Of a stretch of 5,120 bases of DNA, positions 1 to 5,120 are shown in pieces. Under the pieces are notes generated by a model, which searched no databases, was not told the origin of the DNA, and saw nothing but the letters and a program-made list of their open reading frames with translations. This stretch comes from an uncultured cyanobacterium. Its GTDB lineage: Bacteria; Cyanobacteriota; Cyanobacteriia; PCC-6307; Cyanobiaceae. Both the position numbers and the translations under genes were made by a program. Position 1 is the first letter of the stretch. Every line of letters starts with the position of its first letter. The stretch is from contig CAIKWV010000527.1 of NCBI GenBank assembly GCA_903831165.1, positions 1 through 5,120 of the forward strand, given 5' to 3'.

Positions 1-2538
1 CGGGACGGCCAGCTGGGCTTTCTCAACGCCGAGGACCTGGTCAGCGGTGATCGGCTGCTGCTGGAAGAGGGGGACCGGGTACCGGCCGACTGCCGCCTGG
101 TGGTGGCCCACGATCTCTGCCTCGACCTCTCGGTGCTGACCGGCGAATCCCTGCCGGTGGCCCGCCACAGCGAGGCCATCGTCAACGATCCGGCGCGCAT
201 GCGGATCGCCAGCGCTGAACGGCCCAATCTGGTGCTGGCGGGCAGCGCGATCGCCTCCGGCCGCGGCGAGGCGATCGTCTACGCCACCGGCGCCGAAACC
301 GAGTTCGGCCAGGTGGCCCACCTGGCCGCCGGCACCCGCCGGGCGATCAGCACCCTGGAGCAGCAGGTGGCGCGCATCGTGCACACGATCACCCTGATCG
401 CCCTCTCCACCGGGCTGATCAGCTTCGGACTGAGCGTGCTGTTCGTCGGCATGGCTCCGATGGAAAGCCTGGTGTTTGCCGTCGGCATCATCGTGGCCTT
501 CGTGCCCGAGGGCCTGCTGCCCCAGGTCACCCTCACCCTGGCCCTGAACGTGCAGCGCATGGCCCGCCGCCAGGCCCTGGTGCGCCGGCTCTCGGCGGTG
601 GAGACCCTGGGCTCGGTGAGCGTGATCTGCAGTGACAAGACCGGCACCCTCACCAGCAATCGCATGGCGGTGGAGCAGACCTGGATGCCCGGCGGCGAAT
701 CGGACCAGGCGGATGTCCTCAACCCCCTGCTGCTGCGCTGCGCCGCTCTCTGCAGCAACGCCCGACTCGAACCTGACCCGACCCGGAGCGGTGGTGACGC
801 CAATCCCACCTGGCAGGCCATCGGCGATCCGACGGAAACGGCGATGCTGCTGGCCGCCGCCGCCGCCGGGCTGATTCCCGCTGAATTGCAGCAGCGGCAC
901 CGGCGCCATCGGGAGGTGCCCTTCGACTCCCATCGCCGCCGCATGTCGGTGCTGGTGGAGTGGTCAGCCGGTGACGACGATCTTCCCATCGCCATGGCCT
1001 CGGCCATGGCAACTGTCAGCGCAGGAGCGATGGCTGCAACCGTGGCGCCCCAGGGGATCGGCAAACCTCTGCTAACGATCACCAAGGGAGCCCCGATCGA
1101 GGTGCTGCAGAGCTGCGGCGGCTGGATCACCCCGGCGGGGCCCCTGCCTCTGAACGAAGCGATGCGCCAGCAGGTGGTGCGTGCCAATGACACCCTGGCC
1201 AGTAAGGGCTATCGGGTGATTGCCGTGGCGATCCGGCCCGGCGACGACGCCCTGCTGAGCGCCGAGCCGGAAACGCTGGAGCACGAACTGATGTTTCTCG
1301 GCTTACTGGGGCTGTACGACCCACCCCGTCCGGAGGTGGCCGACGCCATCCGCCAGTGCCAGGAGGCGGGCATCAAGGTGACGATGGTGACCGGCGACTA
1401 CGGGCTCACCGCCCAGGCGATCGCCCGCCAGATCGGCCTGTTGGAGGCTCCGGACCATGTCGAAGGCGCCTTCGGTCACCAGGGCGACGGCGCCGATCCG
1501 GTGCGGGTGATCGATGGCGGCACCCTCGATCTGATCAGCGATCTGCAGCTGCGGCAGCTGCTCAAATACCGCCACCGGCTCGTGTTCGCCCGCATGGCAC
1601 CGGAGCAGAAGCTGCGGCTGGTGCAGGCCTACCGCGCCCTGGGGGAGGTGGTGGCCGTCACCGGCGACGGCGTCAACGACGCCCCGGCCCTGCGGGCCGC
1701 CGATGTGGGCCTGGCGATGGGCATCAGCGGCACCGACGTGGCCCGGGAAGCCGCGGACATCGTGCTGCTCGATGACAACTTCGCCACCATCGTCGCCGCG
1801 ATTCACTACGGCAGAGGCGTCGTCAACAACATCCGCAAGTTCATCACCTACATCCTGGTTGCCAATGTCTCCGAAGCGGCGCCGTTCCTGGCGATGGTGG
1901 CCTTCAAACTGCCTGCAGCCCTGACGGTGCTGCAGATCCTGGCCGTGGATCTGGGCACCGATATCCTGCCGGCCCTGGGGCTGGGAGCTGAATCTCCGGA
2001 GCCTGGGGTGATGCGGCTTGCGCCCCGGCCCCGTGGCCAAGCCCTGCTGGACCGGAGCGTGATGACCCGTTCCTACCTGGTGCTGGGGCTGGCGGAGGCC
2101 CTGACGGCGATGGCCGGTTACCTGCTGGTCTGGCGCCATCACGGGGTCGGCCTGAGCGACCTGCGGAGGCTCGCCCCCCAGCTGCTGCATCACACCGCCC
2201 CGGCGGCGCTGATGGCGATTCAGCACCAGGCCGCCACCGTCACCTTCTGTTTGATCGTGGCAGGCCAGATGGGCGCCCTGCTGGCCTGCCGCAGTGAGAC
2301 GCTGCCCTTCTGGAAACGGCTGCGAACCCCCAACCGCCTGCTCTGGCTGGGCCTGCTCAGCGAACCGCTGGTGGCCGGCAGCCTGGTGCTGATCCCTGCC
2401 CTGGCCGCCGCCTTCGACCATGCGCCCTTCCCCGCCGCCTGGCTACCCCTGATGGGTCTCTCCACCCTGCTGGTGCTGGCCGCCGACACGGCCCACAAGC
2501 GCTGGGGCTTCTCCCGGCAAGCCGCCGGAGCTCAATAG
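1..2538 (+). CDS. P-type cation-transporting ATPase, P2C-like (Na,K/H,K-ATPase branch), 5' partial
   Basis: This inner-membrane pump couples ATP hydrolysis, through an aspartyl-phosphate, to cation transport. The frame is open from base 1, so the N-terminus and first membrane segments lie upstream; 845 codons are visible (numbered from base 1). In order they show: the actuator domain with TGES (Glu49); membrane segments near 127-150 and 157-180, the latter with PEGLL (Glu170); the phosphorylation motif DKTGTLT (Asp212); N-domain motifs GDPTE (Asp276) and KGAP (Lys362); P-domain motifs MVTGD (Asp466) and TGDGVND (554-560); M5 with Glu625; M6 with DLGTD (Asp650, Asp654); and four C-terminal segments near 692-709, 745-763, 782-806 and 816-833. 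PEGLL, the DLGTD context and the QxxxLxxCR stretch in the C-terminal membrane region resemble Na,K-ATPase alpha subunits. Transported ions cannot be fixed from sequence; Na+, K+, H+ or Ca2+ are possible. No beta subunit is visible. A 36-residue Ala/Met-rich insertion lies in the N domain. Family call is very secure, subfamily moderately so. Confidence 0.95.
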   Translation, partial: RDGQLGFLNAEDLVSGDRLLLEEGDRVPADCRLVVAHDLCLDLSVLTGESLPVARHSEAIVNDPARMRIASAERPNLVLAGSAIASGRGEAIVYATGAETEFGQVAHLAAGTRRAISTLEQQVARIVHTITLIALSTGLISFGLSVLFVGMAPMESLVFAVGIIVAFVPEGLLPQVTLTLALNVQRMARRQALVRRLSAVETLGSVSVICSDKTGTLTSNRMAVEQTWMPGGESDQADVLNPLLLRCAALCSNARLEPDPTRSGGDANPTWQAIGDPTETAMLLAAAAAGLIPAELQQRHRRHREVPFDSHRRRMSVLVEWSAGDDDLPIAMASAMATVSAGAMAATVAPQGIGKPLLTITKGAPIEVLQSCGGWITPAGPLPLNEAMRQQVVRANDTLASKGYRVIAVAIRPGDDALLSAEPETLEHELMFLGLLGLYDPPRPEVADAIRQCQEAGIKVTMVTGDYGLTAQAIARQIGLLEAPDHVEGAFGHQGDGADPVRVIDGGTLDLISDLQLRQLLKYRHRLVFARMAPEQKLRLVQAYRALGEVVAVTGDGVNDAPALRAADVGLAMGISGTDVAREAADIVLLDDNFATIVAAIHYGRGVVNNIRKFITYILVANVSEAAPFLAMVAFKLPAALTVLQILAVDLGTDILPALGLGAESPEPGVMRLAPRPRGQALLDRSVMTRSYLVLGLAEALTAMAGYLLVWRHHGVGLSDLRRLAPQLLHHTAPAALMAIQHQAATVTFCLIVAGQMGALLACRSETLPFWKRLRTPNRLLWLGLLSEPLVAGSLVLIPALAAAFDHAPFPAAWLPLMGLSTLLVLAADTAHKRWGFSRQAAGAQ
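247..254. repeat. HIP1 palindrome GCGATCGC (copy 1)
   Basis: Exact octamer within the ATPase gene, in the actuator-domain coding region. HIP1 is the highly iterated palindrome over-represented in many cyanobacterial genomes. Confidence 0.85.
1417..1424. repeat. HIP1 palindrome GCGATCGC (copy 2)
   Basis: Exact octamer within the ATPase gene, just after the MVTGD motif; it extends to the 10-bp palindrome GGCGATCGCC. Confidence 0.85.
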
Positions 2539-3776
2539 CCCGAGGAGCCCGCCGGAGGCCGGCCGGCCGGCTGTTTGGCCAGCCACAGGGACACGGGAAT
2601 GGAGCGAGGTTCGTTGTAGCCCACCGGCAGCCAGAGATCGCCGGCACTGGAGACGAAGTGAATCTGCCAGTGGTAGAGACCGGCGTAGGCGGCCGGATCG
2701 TCGCGCAGCAGGGCGGCGTAGTGCAGCACGGCCCGCCCGTAATGGTCGCTGTTGTTGTAGCCCCAGAGCGCCTTGCTGATGTCCTTGAGGCCGCCCCGGC
2801 GCACCAGATAGCGGGCGGCCCCGAAGATGGCGCTGCGGGGATCGCGGATGTCGGTGCCGTTGCCGACACCGGGCTCGGCCCAGGTGGAAGGCAGGAACTG
2901 CATCGGACCGCGGGCATCGGCCACGGAGATGCCATCAATGCGGCCCATGCCCGTTTCCACCAGGTTCACCGCCGCCAGCACCTGCCAGGGAATGCCCGTG
3001 GCCGCAGCGGCCTCGCGGTAATAGCCCAGCAGTTTCTCGGCCGGTTCCGGCTGGATGATCCGCCAGGCCGGCAGCTGGGCGGGCCGCTGCCGGCCTGGCG
3101 GATGCATGGCGATGAACTCGCGCCGGGCGGCGATGTGATGGTCGAACACCCCCTGCCAGCGGGCGGGCAGCTGGGCTCGCACCTGTTGCGCCAGCTCCTG
3201 GCGGTAGGCCAACACCCGGTAGATCACCTGCTGCTGATGACCCAGGACCGCCAGCTGCTCTTGCGGGGTGGCTGGGGAGCGCAGGGCGGGCTCCAGGGCC
3301 GCCAACAGCGCCGCGATCGCGGCCGGATCGGCGGGCATCAGCGGATAACGCAGACCGGCGGCGGCGGGCAGGGATGGATCGCCAGGCAGAACAGGGAGGC
3401 TGACGGGGGGGAGATTGCTGAGCGGGCCAGCGTTGGCGGGGCCGGAGCTGCCGGAGCCCGGGCTGCCTGAACCGGAGGCCGCTGAGCCCGAGCTGGCGAA
3501 GCCAGGGCTGGCGGAGCCAGGGCTGGCGGAGCCAGGGCTGGCAGGGCCAGGGCTGACGGGAGGCTCCAGCGTCGATCCGCCGGGGGCACCCGGCAGCGGA
3601 GCCGCCGCGGGGGCCGCTGGAATCGGCAGGGGCGTGGTCGGGGCGGCAGGCTGGCCGCCCACCGGCTCGGCTCCGGCCCGCGGCGCCAGGCCCGGCCGCC
3701 CCACACAACCCGAACCCAGCACCAGAGCGCTCAGGCCCAGTCCAAGCAGCAACCGATGGGTGGGGGCCTGGGGCAT
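2532..3776 (-). CDS. Exported lytic transglycosylase (SLT-type domain), probable lipoprotein
   Basis: The 414-residue product probably cleaves peptidoglycan glycan strands in the periplasm. Residues 1-24 form a short export signal with a hydrophobic stretch ending GSGC. Cys24 is a plausible lipidation site, although Gly rather than Leu occupies -3. Residues 25 to about 120 are a disordered Pro/Ala/Gly/Ser linker; 76-115 are encoded by a degenerate 15-bp tandem repeat. A helical region of unassigned function follows. The catalytic domain spans roughly 255-370: NLVETGMGR gives the presumed catalytic Glu274, GPMQFLPSTW (290-299) matches the transglycosylase G-x-MQ-F signature, and GYNNSDHY (339-346) matches the later Y-N conserved in the fold. 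From memory, the 'ARGPMQFLPSTW...YNNSDHY' arrangement resembles a group common in actinobacteria. The ATG at 3776-3774 is chosen because it gives a clean signal sequence; no strong Shine-Dalgarno precedes it. The stop overlaps the convergent ATPase stop. It cannot be assigned to MltA-F by eye. Confidence 0.9.
   Translation of the reverse strand: MPQAPTHRLLLGLGLSALVLGSGCVGRPGLAPRAGAEPVGGQPAAPTTPLPIPAAPAAAPLPGAPGGSTLEPPVSPGPASPGSASPGSASPGFASSGSAASGSGSPGSGSSGPANAGPLSNLPPVSLPVLPGDPSLPAAAGLRYPLMPADPAAIAALLAALEPALRSPATPQEQLAVLGHQQQVIYRVLAYRQELAQQVRAQLPARWQGVFDHHIAARREFIAMHPPGRQRPAQLPAWRIIQPEPAEKLLGYYREAAAATGIPWQVLAAVNLVETGMGRIDGISVADARGPMQFLPSTWAEPGVGNGTDIRDPRSAIFGAARYLVRRGGLKDISKALWGYNNSDHYGRAVLHYAALLRDDPAAYAGLYHWQIHFVSSAGDLWLPVGYNEPRSIPVSLWLAKQPAGRPPAGSSGY
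3313..3320. repeat. HIP1 palindrome GCGATCGC (copy 3)
   Basis: Exact octamer within the transglycosylase gene, in the helical region after the linker; it extends symmetrically to CCGCGATCGCGG. Confidence 0.85.
3432..3551. repeat. Degenerate 15-bp tandem repeat, about 8 units, inside the transglycosylase gene
   Basis: Read on the + strand, four consecutive units at 3492-3506, 3507-3521, 3522-3536 and 3537-3551 follow the pattern GCTGGCGGAGCCAGG with few changes; the second and third are identical. More diverged 15-bp units can be phased leftwards at 3477, 3462, 3447 and 3432. Because 15 is a multiple of three, the array encodes five-residue Ala-Ser-Pro-Gly-Ser-like units on the minus strand (residues 76-115 of the transglycosylase) and can gain or lose units without a frameshift. 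The near-identity of the central copies suggests recent slippage, with older copies decayed. Confidence 0.9.
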
Positions 3777-4151
3777 CGATCCAGCCAGCCAACAACGCGG
3801 ATCCGAAACTACCCGGCGCCCTGTGGCGCCGACCCGCGGCCCTCCGCCCTGGTCAACCTGAACCCGGCGCCTTCCGGCTGCTCCTCAGCGAGACATGGCA
3901 AGCCCCCCACCCCGGCCCCGACAACCCTGGCCAGGCCGCCGTTGCGAACCATTGGGGGCCACCAACGTCCGGCGGGTGCCCCCTCGGCTCCGCAGCCTGC
4001 GGCTCTCGGTTCAGCCTGCCCGTTGGCCAGGCGGCTGATGACAGCGCAGCTGACCGTCCCGCAGCGGCTGGGCGCCCCAGGTCAGGATGTTCAATACGGA
4101 CCCGGTTCTGCGGCTGGGTCGCGCACAATGGCCCTATCCCCTCTCAGATCC
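3777..4151. other. Divergent intergenic region with no convincing gene
   Basis: This 375-bp stretch separates the start codons of the transglycosylase (leftward) and the FecR-domain gene (rightward), so it should carry promoters for both. I see no tRNA-like cloverleaf, no T-tract terminator and no well-spaced -35/-10 pair. TTCAAT at 4090-4095 and CACAAT at 4124-4129 are weak -10 look-alikes without partners. Local symmetric elements are a perfect hairpin at 3814-3831, the 10-bp palindrome CCTGGCCAGG near 3925-3934, and a short CCGCAG/CTGCGG inverted repeat near 3990-4002. Reading frames are open on both strands, but the translations are Pro/Arg/Gly-rich without recognisable domains, as expected by chance at this G+C. 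Confidence 0.6.
3814..3831. other. Perfect 7-bp inverted repeat in the transglycosylase leader
   Basis: CGGCGCC and GGCGCCG flank a 4-base loop (CTGT), giving an all-G/C hairpin whose near edge is 37 bases upstream of the transglycosylase start codon. No T-run follows on either strand, so it is not a typical intrinsic terminator. It could be a leader hairpin or an operator. In DNA this rich in G+C it could also be chance. Confidence 0.4.
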
Positions 4152-5120
4152 ATGGCTCGCCGACGGTGCGGACCATTGCGCGGAACTCCGCGCGGACCCG
4201 GGAGACACCGGTGGACCGTTCCGCTGGGCATCTGGCTGCTGTTCACCGCCTCGATCGCCGGGCTGGTGGGACGGCTCCCCGCCGGGGCCGCGGCCGCCCA
4301 GGGCAACGCCGCCACGGTGCAGGAGATCCTCGACGGCAATCAGTTCTACATCGAACAGAAACAGGCCAAGGTCCGCGATGGGGCGAAGACGCCGGATCGG
4401 CTGCGCACCGGCAACAGCCGCGCCCAGATGGCGTTCCAGGCCGGCGGCACGGCCCGCATCAACCGCTTCTCCCAGATGAAGCTCGGCACCAGCTGTTTCT
4501 TCCTGACCAAGGGACAGGTGCTGGTGTCGGGGCCCCAGAACGGCTGCACCCGTTCCAGCCGCCTCAGTGTGCGGGGCACCAACTACCTGATCAGCGTGAC
4601 CGAGGCCGGCCAGGCCGAACTGACCGTGCTCGAAGGCCAGGTCATGGTCGAAGGGCCAGAGAGCAACAAGCCGTCCCCCGACGAGCGGCCCACGGCCGTG
4701 TTCGGAGGAAACCGAGTCAGCCTGGGACCCGACGGCCGGGTCAGCGATCGCCGCCGCCTCAGCGAAGAGCAGGTGGCCGCCATTCTCAGCGGACCACTGT
4801 TCCAGGGCTTCCTCACGCCCCTCAGTCACCAGCAGGCCCTGCTCAACTTCCTGCAACGGGCCTACCCGAACCTGAAAGCCTTCCCCACTTCAGGCGCTGG
4901 CGCTGCCACCGATGCCAGCGCCAGCGCCCTGCAGGCCGCGATCAACACCATCCGGCTGCAGCAGGGTCGCCCCCCGTTCCAGGGCCTGCCGGCGGACCTG
5001 GCGGCCCGCAACCGGGACTACCTCCGACCGGTGCTGCAATCGATCCGCAGCAGCGGCAACTGCGACCACGACCAGACACGCTGGCGGGCCTTCCAGGCGT
5101 CGCTCAGCGAGGCCGGCCTC
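4152..5120 (+). CDS. Secreted FecR-domain protein, 3' partial, with possible C-terminal CAP-like domain
   Basis: At least 323 residues; the frame is still open at the right edge. The N-terminus is basic (MARRRCGPLRG...), then hydrophobic (about 25-40), then AGAAAAQG, giving a plausible signal peptidase I site after Ala49. Residues about 86-166 resemble a FecR domain: small beta-strands with SRAQMAF, ARINRFSQMKLG, LTKGQVLV, the VRGTNY motif (140-145) and LEGQVMV (160-166). There is no sign of the FecR anti-sigma portion or of a nearby FecI sigma factor, so this is probably the stand-alone extracytoplasmic form rather than an iron-signalling regulator. Cys115 and Cys132 inside the domain could form a disulphide. 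Residues from about 258 (ALQAAINTIRLQQGRPPF, then NCDHD near 303-307) resemble the opening of a CAP/SCP domain; this is tentative. An in-frame ATG at 4128 would add eight residues. The frame is open well upstream and no Shine-Dalgarno decides, so 4152 was preferred for the more normal signal peptide. Confidence 0.8.
   Translation, partial: MARRRCGPLRGTPRGPGRHRWTVPLGIWLLFTASIAGLVGRLPAGAAAAQGNAATVQEILDGNQFYIEQKQAKVRDGAKTPDRLRTGNSRAQMAFQAGGTARINRFSQMKLGTSCFFLTKGQVLVSGPQNGCTRSSRLSVRGTNYLISVTEAGQAELTVLEGQVMVEGPESNKPSPDERPTAVFGGNRVSLGPDGRVSDRRRLSEEQVAAILSGPLFQGFLTPLSHQQALLNFLQRAYPNLKAFPTSGAGAATDASASALQAAINTIRLQQGRPPFQGLPADLAARNRDYLRPVLQSIRSSGNCDHDQTRWRAFQASLSEAGL
4744..4751. repeat. HIP1 palindrome GCGATCGC (copy 4)
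   Basis: Exact octamer within the FecR-domain gene, downstream of the FecR domain. Confidence 0.85.

Noticed and set aside
1303..2421. Minus-strand open frame (372 residues) opposite the ATPase
   Set aside because: The translation is Gln/Gly/His-rich without domains and lies across the well-conserved P-domain and membrane region of the ATPase.
2539..3300. Plus-strand frames within the transglycosylase region (for example 2658-3470)
   Set aside because: They are shadow frames with His/Gly/Gln-rich translations. The minus strand carries the catalytic transglycosylase motifs.
3415..3861. Plus-strand frame encoding a GLAEPGLAEPG-type pentapeptide repeat protein
   Set aside because: It is the antisense reading of the 15-bp repeat in the transglycosylase gene. 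It has no other domain, and the opposite strand encodes a clear enzyme with a signal sequence.
3945..4030. tRNA-like element suggested by GGTTCAGCC near 4008
   Set aside because: The flanking bases do not form a five-pair T-stem and no acceptor or anticodon arm can be built on either strand.
3853..4128. Possible small minus-strand protein of 91 residues in the divergent spacer
   Set aside because: The composition is Pro/Gly/Ala/Arg-rich with no motif, signal or ribosome binding site, as expected of a chance frame in GC-rich DNA.
4134..4856. Long minus-strand open frame (240 residues) opposite the FecR-domain gene
   Set aside because: Its translation has no recognisable motif, whereas the plus-strand frame shows a signal peptide and FecR motifs. 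High G+C keeps antisense frames open.

Overview
The window is GC-rich DNA, about two-thirds G+C or more by eye. It is dense with genes and probably comes from a cyanobacterium, most likely a Cyanobium/Synechococcus-type picocyanobacterium. Three things support this: four exact copies of the HIP1 palindrome GCGATCGC in 5.1 kb (well under one is expected by chance), no clear Shine-Dalgarno sequence before either gene start in the window, and a secreted FecR-domain protein of a kind seen in cyanobacteria. The assignment is an inference; no ribosomal or photosynthesis gene is present.

Layout. Positions 1-2538 (+) hold the 3' part of a P-type cation ATPase gene whose N-terminus lies upstream of the window. 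Its motifs and membrane segments resemble the Na,K-ATPase/H,K-ATPase (P2C) branch more than SERCA-type or heavy-metal pumps. Positions 2532-3776 (-) hold a complete gene for an exported, probably lipid-anchored lytic transglycosylase with a Pro/Ser/Gly/Ala linker encoded by a degenerate 15-bp tandem repeat. The two genes converge and overlap by 7 bp, with no room for a terminator between them. Positions 3777-4151 are a non-coding divergent region with one small perfect hairpin and no convincing promoter. From about 4152 to the right edge (+) runs a partial gene for a secreted FecR-domain protein. Its last visible residues may begin a CAP/SCP-like domain.

The genes do not form one obvious pathway. 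The ATPase is an inner-membrane ion pump, the transglycosylase acts on periplasmic peptidoglycan, and the FecR-type protein is exported. The last two are transcribed divergently and both work in the cell envelope. I see no tRNA, rRNA, insertion sequence, CRISPR array, phage gene or clear new defence system. The points most worth a second look are the altered ion-site residues in the ATPase, the repeat-encoded linker of the transglycosylase, and the FecR protein's paired cysteines and C-terminal region.
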